From positions 2,890,001-2,954,000 of the forward strand of contig NZ_CP019947.1 in NCBI RefSeq assembly GCF_002025205.1: a stretch of DNA of 64,000 bases, written 5' to 3'. The number at the start of each line of letters is the position of its first letter. Positions within the stretch are counted from its first letter, which is position 1. The notes under the pieces were generated by a model, which was not told the DNA's origin, did not search any database, and was given only the letters and a program-made list of their open reading frames with translations. Position numbers and translations under genes: made by a program. This document shows, piece by piece, positions 21,448 through 32,360 of this stretch. Source of the stretch: Pseudomonas sp. CC6-YY-74. Lineage in GTDB: Bacteria; Pseudomonadota; Gammaproteobacteria; Pseudomonadales; Pseudomonadaceae.

Positions 21448-24400
21448 TCAGCGCGACTTCTCGAAAGGCTTGTCGAACGTGATCTGCGGATCCTGCCAAC
21501 GGCCTTTGACGCTGTATTGCACACTGGCAAAACGTGCCACGCGATCGCCCAGCAGCTTGTCCACCAGAAATAACGCCCCGCCAATCGCCGGTGCGCCGAC
21601 GATCAACGCAGCCAGCGGCAAGTTATTAGTCACCGGCAAGGTCACCAGCAGCTTGGCATCGACCAGGTCATCGGCCAGGTTCAGGGTACCGTCCAGCTCC
21701 AGATTGCTCGATGGCCCGGTCAGGGTAATGGGTTTGCGAGTGACGTACACCCCGTCGCTGGCGACCAGTAGCCCTTTGACCCGGTCATAGCTCAAGCCCT
21801 TGCCGAGCAGGTCGGAAAAGTCCAGGCGCAGACGGCGGCCAATAGAGTTGAAATTGAGCAGGCCAAATACCCGCAGCGCCGATGCAGGGCCTTGCACTTC
21901 AGTGAACTGGCCCTTGCGCAAGGTTGCATCCAGGCTGCCGGAAAAGCGCTTCAGACTGATCCACGCCGGCGAACCCGGCCAACGCCCATCGACATCCAGA
22001 TGAAAGCTTTCACTGCTCGCCGTCGGCGCAAAGTCCCAGGCCAGCAGCACATCGGCCAGGTCCTTGCCCTGCAGGCGCCCCTTGTACCAACTGCTGCTAG
22101 CGTCTGCCGTACCCTGCCAACCGGCGCGACCGGTCAGCTGCAAGCCTTTCAGATTCAGATCCAGATCGTTGAACTGCACCCCCCTAGCGCTCGGTCGCGC
22201 TTTCAGCGACCACGCGCCCAGCGCCTCGGTACCTTGCAGCACCTGATCGATGTGCAGATCGAGAAGCGGAATCTGCCGCGGGTCGACGCCAAGCAGCGGG
22301 TCCGGCTTGTCCTCGACCGCGGCATCCTTGGCGGCGGCCGCCGGCAAACGCAGGTACTCCAGGTTGACCGCGATAGGCGTCGCGTCGGCGTCCGGCAAGT
22401 CGACCCGACCTTTCAATAGCTGGCTATCCAGGTGAAGCAACCAAGCTGCAGGCGCACGCTTGAGCTGTACCCCGAGGTTGTCGACAGTGCTGCCAAAGCC
22501 GCTGAATCGACCGATCTGCAGTTGTGCATCCTTGAACACCTGCTGCGCATCCTCGCGCGCCACACCGACATACGGCTTGAGCGCCGCCTGCCAGGCCGGC
22601 CAATCCAGTTCGCGGACTTGCCCACGCAAGCGCACACCCTTCGCCGCCGGCAACAGCGCCGGGCCGTCACCCAGGCGCAGTTCGCCGCGGCCCTCGGCTA
22701 ACTGGCCGGGCGGTGCCGCAAAGGCCAGACTCGCCAGATCGGCATAATCCAGCCAATAGCGCCGCTCGGCGCCATTCAAAGTCATGCGCCAATCGGCATA
22801 ACCTTCCTCGCTGGCGCTTTTGCCGAAGGGCGCTGGTAGCGCAACGGCCACCCCCTGGAGATTGGAATCCACGCGCAGCTGGCTGTCGACCCCATCCAGA
22901 GTCAGGCGCAGGCGATAGGGCAAGGTACCGCTCAGAGGCAGCGGTGCGGTCACGCCCAGCCAAGCCGTCAGGTTGCTCAGCGGCACCTGGCCGCCGGCCT
23001 CGATCTGGGTGCGCGCCTGGCCGCGGGTACCCTCCGCGATTGCCTTGCCCCGCACGGCATGGCCGAGGACTTGCGCGCGAATGTCCGGGGCACTCAAGCC
23101 ACTGGTCGTGTCATAGCGAAAAGCCCCCTTGAGCTGGCTGAGCTCCAACTCGGGATTGCGCAACTGCAGCCGCGCACCTTCGGTGGCGAAGTCGACTATC
23201 ACGTCTGCGTCCGCTGCTTGCCCCTTGTGCAGCGGCAGATCGAGTTTCAGTCTGCCCGATAACGGCCCCTCGCCCTGCCAGCCGGCGAACGTCTCGGCAG
23301 TGCCCATGGGCGCATCCTGGAGAATCTTCAGGGCATCGGCGACGCTGCTTTCCAGCTCGCTAGTCAACAGCAGCCGCAGTGCCTGCCCCGGCGCTGCGTG
23401 GGGGATGTCAGCCGCGGCGTTGCGCACCCGGCTATCGAGTATGCGCCCCTCGGCCACCCGTACCCGCACGCCGCTGTCTTCGATGAACACATCGCCACGC
23501 GCCTCGCGCAGTGCCGGCCACCCCGGCTGGAAGGCCAGTTCGGCATCTTCCACGGCGAAGAACAGGCTGAGACTGCGCGCAGCGTCGGCGGCGCCCTTGT
23601 TCAGCGAACCCTGAAATTGAAAATAGCCTTCATTGACCTTGCCGCCGCGAATCGCAGTTTTCAACCAGTCTGCCAGTTGCGGACTAAAGTCAGGTGCACG
23701 GGTCGGCAGGTATTTCTCGGTATAACGCGCGTCGCCGTTACGCAGACCCACACGCAGGTCCATGTAGTCCTCGGCTTCGGGATCGAACATCAGACGGATC
23801 AGGAAGTCACCGGCAACCGGCCCCTCCTCGCCGACCACTTGCAAATAGGGGCTGCGCAGGGTGAAGGCCTGCTCATCCAGTTGCCAGGTCAGCCGGGCAT
23901 TGGCCTGGCTATACAGCCAGGGCGTGGGGAACAACGTGTCCAGGTGCAGGGAGAAATTCTCTGCTGCCAGGCGCAGCTCGCCCTGCCCCAGGTCACCGGC
24001 CAGACTGCCGCTGATGTTTTCTGCCGCGGGCGAAGCCAGATAGGCGGCAAAGCCGATGCGCTCGAGATTGGCGGCGAACTGCAGCCGCTTGTCGCCTTCG
24101 GCCTGCGGCCGGTAGTCCACCTGGATGTTGCGCAAGGCCCCCTGCGGCTGCAGGCTTTCGAGCAGCGCCAGACTCTTGTCCGGCAAGGGCGCCAGGGCCT
24201 TGACCAGCGGTAGCAGCGGCGCCAAGTCGAGGCGATCGGCGCCAAGCGACCACTGTTCTTCGGCTTCAGTACTGCCCTGAAGATGACTGATACCCAGCTG
24301 CACCTCGCCCCAGCGGGTCTCGCCCTGGCTCAGCGCCAGGTCGTCCAGCAGCAGCTCGAAGCCCTGTTCGGTACGCTCGAAATAGGCGTTGAGGGCGAGG

Positions 24401-25281
24401 TTCTGCACCTGCGCCGCCTCACGCTCGCGATAGGCAGCGACCACTTGCGGCGCATGCAGGCGACTGACGGCACGCTGCAAGGCACCATCGGCCCAGTCCA
24501 GCCAGACTTCACCGCCGGCCTGCAACTGCTCAAGGCGCCACTCGCGCGTCACGCTCGGCGGCAACCAGCGCGCCCAATCGCTTTGCGGCAGACTCAGGTA
24601 CAGGTCGGCCTGCGCCTCGCGCCAGCGCTCGACTTGCATGCGCGTGCGCAGTTGCACGGCAACCGGCTGGCCATCGGGGAGCAGTAGGCGCGCATCCAGA
24701 CGCTGGCGACTCGCGCCATTGCGCAGGGTCAGGTTGACGTACGTCAGGGTAACGGCCGGCCGCTCATGGGCTTCCAGGGTCACCTGGCTGTTCAGCAGCG
24801 ACACCCGGTTCACCGCTTGCAACTGCTGCAATACCTGCGCGACATCCAGGGCTGCGGGCTCACTGCGCTGTGGCAGTCCCTTCAACGTCCAAGCGCCCTG
24901 CTCGTCCTGGTGCAGACTGAACTGCAAGCCATCCAATTCAAGATTGGCCAGCCGCGGCTCGCGCGCAAACAGGCTGGCGAACGGGTCCAGCGTCAGGCGT
25001 ACCTGATCCAGACGCAGCGCGCTGACACCTTCGCCCAGCTGCACGTCATGGGCGATCAGCAGCGGCACGAAGCCCTGCCAGCGCCCCTCCAGCCGGCCGA
25101 TACGCAGCGGCATGCCGAGCGCCGCGGAGGCCTGGTCCTCGGCCTCCAAGCGATATTCGGCGACCCACGGCACCAACTCGCGACCGAGGCTGACATACAG
25201 CGCCGCCAGCACCAGGCCCAGTGCGCACAAGCCCAGCCCCCAGCGCAACGCCAGCACCAACAAACGGGCCAGAAGCGCCAT
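21448..25281 (-). CDS. yhdP: AsmA-like intermembrane lipid transporter YhdP
   Basis: Very large (1277-residue) bridge protein of the AsmA/TamB/YhdP group, which moves phospholipid from inner to outer membrane. It has one N-terminal membrane helix (about 8-30), a long periplasmic region of beta-strand character with DUF3971-type sequence, and an AsmA-like C-terminus (GLLNFNSIGRRLRLDFSDL). It lies downstream of rng and upstream of the nitrilase gene, as in P. aeruginosa. No internal stop or frame break is seen. Confidence 0.9.
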   Translation of the reverse strand: MALLARLLVLALRWGLGLCALGLVLAALYVSLGRELVPWVAEYRLEAEDQASAALGMPLRIGRLEGRWQGFVPLLIAHDVQLGEGVSALRLDQVRLTLDPFASLFAREPRLANLELDGLQFSLHQDEQGAWTLKGLPQRSEPAALDVAQVLQQLQAVNRVSLLNSQVTLEAHERPAVTLTYVNLTLRNGASRQRLDARLLLPDGQPVAVQLRTRMQVERWREAQADLYLSLPQSDWARWLPPSVTREWRLEQLQAGGEVWLDWADGALQRAVSRLHAPQVVAAYREREAAQVQNLALNAYFERTEQGFELLLDDLALSQGETRWGEVQLGISHLQGSTEAEEQWSLGADRLDLAPLLPLVKALAPLPDKSLALLESLQPQGALRNIQVDYRPQAEGDKRLQFAANLERIGFAAYLASPAAENISGSLAGDLGQGELRLAAENFSLHLDTLFPTPWLYSQANARLTWQLDEQAFTLRSPYLQVVGEEGPVAGDFLIRLMFDPEAEDYMDLRVGLRNGDARYTEKYLPTRAPDFSPQLADWLKTAIRGGKVNEGYFQFQGSLNKGAADAARSLSLFFAVEDAELAFQPGWPALREARGDVFIEDSGVRVRVAEGRILDSRVRNAAADIPHAAPGQALRLLLTSELESSVADALKILQDAPMGTAETFAGWQGEGPLSGRLKLDLPLHKGQAADADVIVDFATEGARLQLRNPELELSQLKGAFRYDTTSGLSAPDIRAQVLGHAVRGKAIAEGTRGQARTQIEAGGQVPLSNLTAWLGVTAPLPLSGTLPYRLRLTLDGVDSQLRVDSNLQGVAVALPAPFGKSASEEGYADWRMTLNGAERRYWLDYADLASLAFAAPPGQLAEGRGELRLGDGPALLPAAKGVRLRGQVRELDWPAWQAALKPYVGVAREDAQQVFKDAQLQIGRFSGFGSTVDNLGVQLKRAPAAWLLHLDSQLLKGRVDLPDADATPIAVNLEYLRLPAAAAKDAAVEDKPDPLLGVDPRQIPLLDLHIDQVLQGTEALGAWSLKARPSARGVQFNDLDLNLKGLQLTGRAGWQGTADASSSWYKGRLQGKDLADVLLAWDFAPTASSESFHLDVDGRWPGSPAWISLKRFSGSLDATLRKGQFTEVQGPASALRVFGLLNFNSIGRRLRLDFSDLLGKGLSYDRVKGLLVASDGVYVTRKPITLTGPSSNLELDGTLNLADDLVDAKLLVTLPVTNNLPLAALIVGAPAIGGALFLVDKLLGDRVARFASVQYSVKGRWQDPQITFDKPFEKSR

Positions 25282-25312
25282 TCAGTTCATTCCTTGAACA
25301 CGGCCGACGGAT

Positions 25313-26770
25313 TCACAGCAGCACCACATCGTATTGCTCCTGGGAGTAAATCGTCTCGACCTGAAATTTGATGGTCCGGCCGATAAAGGCTTCGAGATCG
25401 GCAACATTGCCCGACTCTTCGTCGAGCAGGCGATCCACCACTTTCTGGTTGGCCAGCACGCGATAGCCCTCGGCCTGGTAGGCCCGTGCCTCACGCAGGA
25501 TCTCGCGGAAGATCTCGTAGCAGGTGGTTTCCGGGGTTTTCATCTTGCCGCGTCCCTGGCAGCAGCCGCAGGGCTCGCAGAGTATCTGCTCGAGGCTCTC
25601 GCGCGTGCGCTTGCGGGTCATCTGCACCAGGCCCAACTCGGTGAGTCCGATGATGTTGGTCTTGGCGTGATCGCGCTCCAGCTGTTTTTCCAGGGTCCGC
25701 AACACCTGGCGCTGGTGCTCTTCATCTTCCATATCGATGAAGTCGATGATGATGATGCCGCCGAGGTTGCGCAGGCGCAGTTGCCGAGCGATGGCAGTGG
25801 CCGCTTCGAGATTGGTCTTGAAGATAGTCTCTTCGAGGGTGCGGTGACCGACGAAGGCACCGGTATTGACGTCGATGGTGCTCATCGCCTCGGCCGGGTC
25901 GATGATCAGGTAACCACCGGATTTCAGCGATACCTTGCGCTCCAGCGCCCGCTGGATCTCGTCTTCGACGCCGTACAAATCAAAAATCGGCCGTTCGCCC
26001 GGGTAGTGCTCCAGACGATCGGCGATTTCCGGCATCAGCTCGGCGACGAACAGGCTGATCTTCTGAAAGGTTTCCCGCGAGTCGATGCGGATCTTCTCGG
26101 TGCGCAGGCCGACCAGGTCGCGCAGGGTGCGCAAGGCCAGGCTGAGATCTTCGTAGATCACCGAAGGAGCCGGTGCGCTCTGCTTCTGCGCCGCAATCTG
26201 ATCCCACAGGCGGCGCAGGTAGCGGATATCGACCAGAATTTCGTCGGCGCCCACACCATCGGCGGCGGTGCGCAGGATAAAGCCGCCAGCCTCGGCGATG
26301 CCTTCAGCCGCCACGCAGTCCGCCACCACTTGCTTGAGGCGTTCGCGCTCGGCTTCGTCCTCGATCCTCAGCGAGATGCCGACATGACTGGTCCGCGGCA
26401 TGTACACCAGATAGCGCGAGGGGATCGACAACTGCGTGGTCAGCCGTGCGCCCTTGCTGCCGATCGGATCCTTGGTGACCTGCACTACCAAGGCCTGGCC
26501 TTCATGCACCAGGGCGCTGATGCTTTCCACCGCACTGCCTTCGCGGCTGGAAATTTCCGCGGCATGGATAAAGGCAGCGCGATCCAGGCCGATGTCGACG
26601 AACGCCGCCTGCATGCCCGGCAACACCCGCACCACCTTGCCCTTGTAAATGTTGCCGACGATACCGCGCTTCTGCGTGCGCTCGACATGCACCTCTTGCA
26701 GCACACCGTTTTCCACTACCGCTACGCGCGACTCCATCGGCGTGATATTGATCAGGATCTCTTCACTCAT
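25313..26770 (-). CDS. rng: Ribonuclease G
   Basis: Endoribonuclease of the RNase E/G family; trims the 5' end of 16S rRNA and decays mRNA. It has 485 residues: N-terminal S1 domain (about 35-125, NIYKGKVVRVLPGMQAAFVD), catalytic region with metal-binding aspartates in STIDVNTGAFVG and IIIDFIDME, and the zinc-link cysteines in CEPCGCCQGRG. It lacks the long RNase E tail. The start is the ATG before SEEILINITPME. Confidence 0.95.
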   Translation of the reverse strand: MSEEILINITPMESRVAVVENGVLQEVHVERTQKRGIVGNIYKGKVVRVLPGMQAAFVDIGLDRAAFIHAAEISSREGSAVESISALVHEGQALVVQVTKDPIGSKGARLTTQLSIPSRYLVYMPRTSHVGISLRIEDEAERERLKQVVADCVAAEGIAEAGGFILRTAADGVGADEILVDIRYLRRLWDQIAAQKQSAPAPSVIYEDLSLALRTLRDLVGLRTEKIRIDSRETFQKISLFVAELMPEIADRLEHYPGERPIFDLYGVEDEIQRALERKVSLKSGGYLIIDPAEAMSTIDVNTGAFVGHRTLEETIFKTNLEAATAIARQLRLRNLGGIIIIDFIDMEDEEHQRQVLRTLEKQLERDHAKTNIIGLTELGLVQMTRKRTRESLEQILCEPCGCCQGRGKMKTPETTCYEIFREILREARAYQAEGYRVLANQKVVDRLLDEESGNVADLEAFIGRTIKFQVETIYSQEQYDVVLL

Positions 26771-26836
26771 GGCTCTATCTCTGTTCCGGCGCAGCGGCAA
26801 ACCGGGGGAACCCAAGCCTTCAGCGCAAGGATTCAC

Positions 26837-27457
26837 TCACCCGCGGCCGGCGCTCTCTTGACTATGGACTGGCAGCGTCTGCCAGCACGGAATGCTGAAT
26901 TCTGCGAGCAACTCGGCGGTTTCGCACAGGGGCAAGCCCACCACGGCCGAGTAACTGCCCTGCAACTGGCTGACGAACACTGCCGCCAGCCCTTGAATAC
27001 CATAACTGCCAGCCTTGTCCCGGGGCTCGCCGGTGGCCCAATACGCCTCGATCTCTGCACGGCTCAACTGCCGAAAGCTCACCCGACTGCTGACCACCCG
27101 CGCAGCCACCTTGGCAGTCGACGCCAGGGCCACCGCCGTCAGCACCTGATGCTCGCGACCGGACAGCGCGCTCAGGGTCGCCACGGCTTCGTCGCGATCC
27201 TGTGGCTTGCCGAGAATCTGCCCATCGAGGACCACCGCGGTATCGGCACCGAGGACTACAGCATCACCCGGATCAACCAAGGCGGCCAGTCCGGCCTGCG
27301 CTTTGGCGCGGGCCAGACGCTCTACATAGGCGCTGGGTGACTCGTTTGGCAATGAATTTTCATCGACGGGGACGATTTGCGTGATGAAGGGCACACCGAT
27401 CTGGGCCAATAATTCGCTACGTCGCGGCGACCCGGACGCCAAGTAAAGCGTAGTCAT
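26837..27457 (-). CDS. maf: Maf-family nucleotide pyrophosphatase
   Basis: Septum-associated Maf protein, a house-cleaning pyrophosphatase for dTTP/UTP or modified nucleotides. It has 206 residues with the N-terminal motif [12 protein letters not shown] and the active-site motif [10 protein letters not shown]. The in-frame reading extends far upstream, but family similarity begins at the ATG before TTLYLASGS. It lies between mreD and rng. Confidence 0.92.
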   Translation of the reverse strand: MTTLYLASGSPRRSELLAQIGVPFITQIVPVDENSLPNESPSAYVERLARAKAQAGLAALVDPGDAVVLGADTAVVLDGQILGKPQDRDEAVATLSALSGREHQVLTAVALASTAKVAARVVSSRVSFRQLSRAEIEAYWATGEPRDKAGSYGIQGLAAVFVSQLQGSYSAVVGLPLCETAELLAEFSIPCWQTLPVHSQESAGRG

Positions 27458-27498
27458 GCGGACTTCTCCCTGTCGAATTCGTGCAGGGCCAGCCGCAC

Positions 27499-27987
27499 TC
27501 AATTGACGCTGAGGCGTTTGTGCACACCGCGCAGGATGACACAGACCCATGGCCACAATAGTGCGCTGACCAGTGCCGGCAAGACGAACGCCAGGGTCGG
27601 CGGACGGTTGCCGGTCAAGGCATTGAGCCACAGCTGGACCAGTTGGGCTAGACCGAACACCACCAGCAGCACCATGCTCTGCTGCCACATGGGGAACATG
27701 CGCAAGCGCTGCTGCAGGTTCAATACCAAGAAGATCACCAGGGTCAGAATCAGGGCATTCTGCCCCAGCAGCGTACCGTTCAGCACATCGGCCAACAGGC
27801 CGGTGCACCAGGCCGTGGTCATGCCCACCCGATGGGGCAAGGCCAGCACCCAGTAGGTCAGGAACAACGCCAGCCACAGCGGCCGGCCGACCTCCATGAA
27901 CTTGGGTAAGCTGGACACACTGAGCAACAGGGCCAGGGCCAGACTGAGCCAGATCACCCAGGTATTGCGCGCACGCAAAGCGATCAT
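27499..27987 (-). CDS. mreD: Rod-shape protein MreD
   Basis: Integral-membrane member of the elongasome, 162 residues with about five membrane helices (for example [15 protein letters not shown]). It is coupled to mreC by an ATGA overlap. Confidence 0.92.
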   Translation of the reverse strand: MIALRARNTWVIWLSLALALLLSVSSLPKFMEVGRPLWLALFLTYWVLALPHRVGMTTAWCTGLLADVLNGTLLGQNALILTLVIFLVLNLQQRLRMFPMWQQSMVLLVVFGLAQLVQLWLNALTGNRPPTLAFVLPALVSALLWPWVCVILRGVHKRLSVN

Positions 27988-28970
27988 TGGCCAGGCTCCG
28001 CTGCAGTGATGGATGAGGTAGCTGGCGCAGCGCTCGCGGTCCCTTGCGGGTCAGACGGTTGCGAGGGCGCGTTCGCCGGAGACTCAAGGGCCTGCCGATC
28101 CACCGCCTCCTGGGCCTCGGCCGAATCGCTGGCGCGCTGCTCCGGCGTGCGCGGATCGGTAAACACCAGCAGCATGTAGCGGCTGCGATTGAGGTTGGCG
28201 GTCGGCATAGCGCGGACAATCGCGAACGGCTGACCGGAGTCGTGAATCACCTCGGTGACCACCGCCACCGGATAGCCGGCCGGAAAACGCTGGCCCAGCC
28301 CGGAGCTGAGCAGCAGATCGCCTTCCTTGATATCCGCGGTATCGGCCACATGCCGCAACTCCAGGCGCTCCGGATTGCCGGTGCCAGTGGCGATCGCGCG
28401 CAGGCCATTGCGGTTGACCTGTACCGGGATGCTATGGGTGATGTCGGTGAGCAGCAGCACCCGCGAGGTGTAGGGCATCACCTCGACCACCTGGCCCATC
28501 AGGCCGCGTGCATCGAGTACCGGCTGACCGAGCAGCACGCCGTCTTTGGCGCCCTTGTCGATCAGGATGCGGTGGGTGAAGGGGTTGGGATCGATACCGA
28601 TCAGCTCGGTGGCCAGCACATCATCATCGACCAGCGCCGAAGAGTTGAGCAGCTCGCGCAAGCGCACATTTTGCTCGGTCAAGGCCGCCAGCTTCTGCAG
28701 CCGCCGCTGCATCATCAGGCTTTCGGCCTTGAGTTTTTCATTCTCGGCCGCCAGGTCGCTGCGCGAACTGAGCTCCTGAGTGGCGCTGTCCCACAGGGTC
28801 ACCGGCAAACGGCCAAACCAGTAGACCGGCTCGACAATAAGCCCCAACTGGCTGCGCAACGGCTGCAACACGGTAAGTCGCGCATCCACCACCATCAGCG
28901 CAGCCGATAGCACTGTGAACACCAGCAGGCGTACACCGAGCGAAGGACCTTTGGCAAATAGCGGTTTTAT
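27984..28970 (-). CDS. mreC: Rod-shape protein MreC, apparent ATA start
   Basis: Periplasmic scaffold of the elongasome: short cytoplasmic tail, one membrane helix (about 14-32 in this numbering), a coiled coil (about 70-110; [18 protein letters not shown]) and a beta-rich domain (about 120-275). A GTG at 28922 would cut off the stretch [15 protein letters not shown], which looks coding and carries the usual cytoplasmic tail. The frame is open only to a TGA at about 28985, and the single codon well placed behind the ribosome site GAGAGGAA is ATA (28968-28970). I therefore start there, giving 328 residues. If ATA is not used, the GTG form remains. Confidence 0.82.
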   Translation of the reverse strand: MKPLFAKGPSLGVRLLVFTVLSAALMVVDARLTVLQPLRSQLGLIVEPVYWFGRLPVTLWDSATQELSSRSDLAAENEKLKAESLMMQRRLQKLAALTEQNVRLRELLNSSALVDDDVLATELIGIDPNPFTHRILIDKGAKDGVLLGQPVLDARGLMGQVVEVMPYTSRVLLLTDITHSIPVQVNRNGLRAIATGTGNPERLELRHVADTADIKEGDLLLSSGLGQRFPAGYPVAVVTEVIHDSGQPFAIVRAMPTANLNRSRYMLLVFTDPRTPEQRASDSAEAQEAVDRQALESPANAPSQPSDPQGTASAAPATSSITAAEPGQ

Positions 28971-29001
28971 GGCGAGTTCCTCTCAAGCGTCAAGCAGCAA
29001 A

Positions 29002-29040
29002 CAAAAAGCTGCAAGCGAGTGGAAACCCGGCTTGCAGCTC
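29002..29040 (-). terminator. Hairpin with U-tract between mreB and mreC
   Basis: AGCTGCAAGC (29007-29016) and GCTTGCAGCT (29030-29039) form a perfect 10-bp stem, followed on the minus strand by TTTTT. It should end a share of mreB transcripts and leave mreC/mreD at a lower level, fitting the need for excess MreB. Confidence 0.8.
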
Positions 29041-29059
29041 GAGACTTGGCGCAGACGGC

Positions 29060-30109
<1,050 letters not shown>

Positions 30110-30117
30110 CTAGGCAA

Positions 30118-30195
30118 CGCGTGGGTAAAAGCAACGCGCGGGTAACGCGCAGGTAATTTGTGTGCATGAAGCACGCGCGAGTAACGCGCAGGTAA
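30118..30195 (-). repeat. Five copies of an 11-bp repeat in the mreB leader
   Basis: On the minus strand the unit is TTACCYGCGCG. Plus-strand copies lie at 30118-30128 (CGCGTGGGTAA), 30135-30145 (CGCGCGGGTAA), 30146-30156 (CGCGCAGGTAA), 30174-30184 (CGCGCGAGTAA) and 30185-30195 (CGCGCAGGTAA). Two pairs are exactly adjacent. All copies fall between the proposed mreB promoter and the ATG, so they would be transcribed as leader RNA. Confidence 0.8.
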
Positions 30196-30207
30196 AAAGT
30201 GCGGCAA

Positions 30208-30236
30208 ACTCTAACAACGACAGGGATTTTGAGCAA
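30208..30236 (-). promoter_or_regulatory. Candidate mreB promoter
   Basis: Minus strand: TTGCTC (30231-30236) and TAGAGT (30208-30213) with a 17-base spacer. Transcription would start near 30201 and give a leader of about 100 bases that contains the whole 11-bp repeat array. Confidence 0.45.
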
Positions 30237-30336
30237 GGCGGCAATATGTTAGATTGCCTGTTTTCGGAGCTTTACCGCTCATCATCGCGGCCTTTGACCA
30301 CCCAATCACTGAATCCGTTCCCTGCCCAGCCCCGTA

Positions 30337-30554
30337 GGCCATTGAAAAATATAACGCGCGACGGCTAAGCCGGGCCGCGTAGCCAGGCGCATTCAGCCGC
30401 TACGGAGCACAGTAACAACCGTAGGCTAGCCCGCCGGGCAGGCGAAGTGAGTCAGAAGCGCCGTGTACGAGTAGTACATGAGTATTTTGAGACGCCGAGC
30501 CCCGGGCTGATTTCAACGCCGCTTAGCCGAGCGCAGTAATTTGTAAACACCCTG
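30337..30554. mobile_element. Diverged MITE-like inverted-repeat element (E1)
   Basis: The mreB-gatC gap holds a non-coding element with left end aggccattgaaaaat, which resembles the end of the element at 59632-59772 (aggccgttgaaaaac). Its centre gtgtacgag-tagtacatgag parallels gtttacgag-ctgtaaatgag there, followed in both by a stretch ending tttcaacgccg or tttaacgccg. The right end is degenerate. No open frame of note. The boundaries are approximate. Confidence 0.5.
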
Positions 30555-30610
30555 TTAGGCATGGCGACCCACGCACACTTCAATTGGCTGCCCTCTACTG
30601 GAGAACCTCA

Positions 30611-30898
30611 ATGGCGCTTGAACGCTCCGAGGTGGAAAAAATCGCCCATCTGGCCCGACTTGGCCTGAATGAAAGCGAAATTCCACGTACCACCGAGACC
30701 CTCAACAACATTCTCGGCCTGATCGATCAGATGCAGGCGGTCGACACCACGGGTATCGAGCCACTGGCTCACCCCCTGGAAGCGACCCAGCGCCTGCGCG
30801 CCGACGCAGTGGCCGAAGAAAACCACCGCGACGCCTACCAGGCGATCGCCCCGGCCGTCGAGAACGGCCTGTATCTGGTTCCCAAGGTGATTGAGTGA
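30611..30898 (+). CDS. gatC: Asp/Glu-tRNA amidotransferase subunit C
   Basis: Small clamp subunit (95 residues) of GatCAB, which converts misacylated Asp-tRNA(Asn) or Glu-tRNA(Gln) to the amidated forms. The ATG before [18 protein letters not shown] is chosen because family similarity starts there. The stop overlaps the gatA ATG (TGATG). Confidence 0.94.
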   Translation: MALERSEVEKIAHLARLGLNESEIPRTTETLNNILGLIDQMQAVDTTGIEPLAHPLEATQRLRADAVAEENHRDAYQAIAPAVENGLYLVPKVIE

Positions 30899-32349
30899 TG
30901 CATCGACTGACCCTGGCTGAAATCGCCCGCGCCCTGGCTGCCAAACAATTTTCCGCCGAGGAACTGACCCGCGGCCTGCTGCAACGCATTGCACAACTCG
31001 ACCCGCAGCTCAACAGCTTCATCAGCGTCACCGAAGAGCTGGCTCTGGGCCAGGCCAAGGCCGCCGATGCCCGCCGCGCCGCGGGTGAAACCGGCGCCCT
31101 GCTCGGCGCGCCAATCGGCCACAAGGACCTGTTCTGCACCAAAGATGTGCTGACCAGCTGCGGCTCGAAAATCCTCCAAGGTTTCAAGGCGCCCTATAAC
31201 GCCACCGCGGTGGAGAAACTCGCCGCCGCCGGCACCGTGACCCTGGGCAAGCTGAACATGGACGAGTTCGCCATGGGCTCGGCCAACGAATCCAGCCACT
31301 ACGGCGCGGTGAAAAACCCTTGGGATCTGACCCGCGTACCGGGCGGCTCCTCCGGTGGCTCGGCCGCAGCGGTGGCCGCACGCCTGTTGCCGGCCGCCAC
31401 CGGCACCGACACCGGCGGCTCGATCCGCCAGCCGGCGGCGCTGACCAACCTCACCGGGATCAAGCCGACCTACGGCCGCGTCTCGCGCTGGGGCATGATC
31501 GCCTACGCCTCCAGCCTCGACCAGGGCGGCCCACTGGCCCGTAGCGCCGAAGACTGCGCACTGATGCTGCAGGCCATGGCCGGTTTCGACCCGAAAGATT
31601 CCACCAGCGTCGACCAGCCGGTCGATGACTACCTCGCGGCATTGGCCAAACCGCTGAATGGCCTGCGCATCGGCTTGCCCAAGGAGTACTTCGGTGCCGG
31701 CCTCGACAGCCGTATTGCCGAGGCGGTGCTGAGCGTGGTCGAGGAGCTGAAAAAGCTCGGCGCCACGGTCAAGGACATCAGCCTGCCGGCCATGCAGCAT
31801 GCGATTCCGGCCTATTACGTGATCGCTCCGGCCGAAGCCAGCTCCAACCTGTCGCGTTTCGATGGCGTACGCTTCGGCTACCGCTGCGAAAACCCGGTCA
31901 ACCTCGAAGACCTGTACAAGCGCTCGCGCGGCGAAGGCTTCGGTACCGAGGTGAAGCGCCGGATCATGATCGGCACCTATGCCCTGTCGGCCGGTTACTA
32001 CGATGCCTATTACCTGAAAGCGCAGAAGATTCGCCGATTGATCAAGAACGACTTCGTCGGTGCCTTCAACGAGGTGGACGTGATTCTCGGCCCGACCACG
32101 CCGAACCTGGCCTGGAAGCTCGGCGAGAAGAACAACGACCCGGTCGCAGCCTATCTGGAAGACATCTACACCATCACCGCCAACCTCGCCGGTATTCCCG
32201 GCCTGTCGATGCCCGCCGGCTTCGTCGACGGTTTGCCGGTCGGCGTGCAACTGCTCGCGCCGTACTTCCAGGAAGGACGCCTACTCAACGTGGCGCACCA
32301 ATATCAACAAGTCACTGATTGGCACACTCGCGCGCCAAGCGGATTTTGA
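30898..32349 (+). CDS. gatA: Asp/Glu-tRNA amidotransferase subunit A
   Basis: Amidase subunit that releases ammonia from glutamine. It has 483 residues of the amidase-signature family. The Ser-cisSer-Lys triad is visible as Lys76 (IGHKDLF), Ser151 (VPGGSSGGS) and the nucleophile Ser175 ([10 protein letters not shown]). It is the middle gene of gatCAB, which is the usual order here. Confidence 0.96.
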   Translation: MHRLTLAEIARALAAKQFSAEELTRGLLQRIAQLDPQLNSFISVTEELALGQAKAADARRAAGETGALLGAPIGHKDLFCTKDVLTSCGSKILQGFKAPYNATAVEKLAAAGTVTLGKLNMDEFAMGSANESSHYGAVKNPWDLTRVPGGSSGGSAAAVAARLLPAATGTDTGGSIRQPAALTNLTGIKPTYGRVSRWGMIAYASSLDQGGPLARSAEDCALMLQAMAGFDPKDSTSVDQPVDDYLAALAKPLNGLRIGLPKEYFGAGLDSRIAEAVLSVVEELKKLGATVKDISLPAMQHAIPAYYVIAPAEASSNLSRFDGVRFGYRCENPVNLEDLYKRSRGEGFGTEVKRRIMIGTYALSAGYYDAYYLKAQKIRRLIKNDFVGAFNEVDVILGPTTPNLAWKLGEKNNDPVAAYLEDIYTITANLAGIPGLSMPAGFVDGLPVGVQLLAPYFQEGRLLNVAHQYQQVTDWHTRAPSGF

Positions 32350-32360
32350 GGACGACTCAC

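Noticed and set aside
25334..27340. 668-codon plus-strand frame opposite rng and maf
   Set aside because: Shadow of RNase G and Maf; no ribosome site and no recognisable domain.
30118..30195. CRISPR array in the mreB leader
   Set aside because: The units are 11 bp and partly adjacent, without unique spacers of constant length or cas genes.
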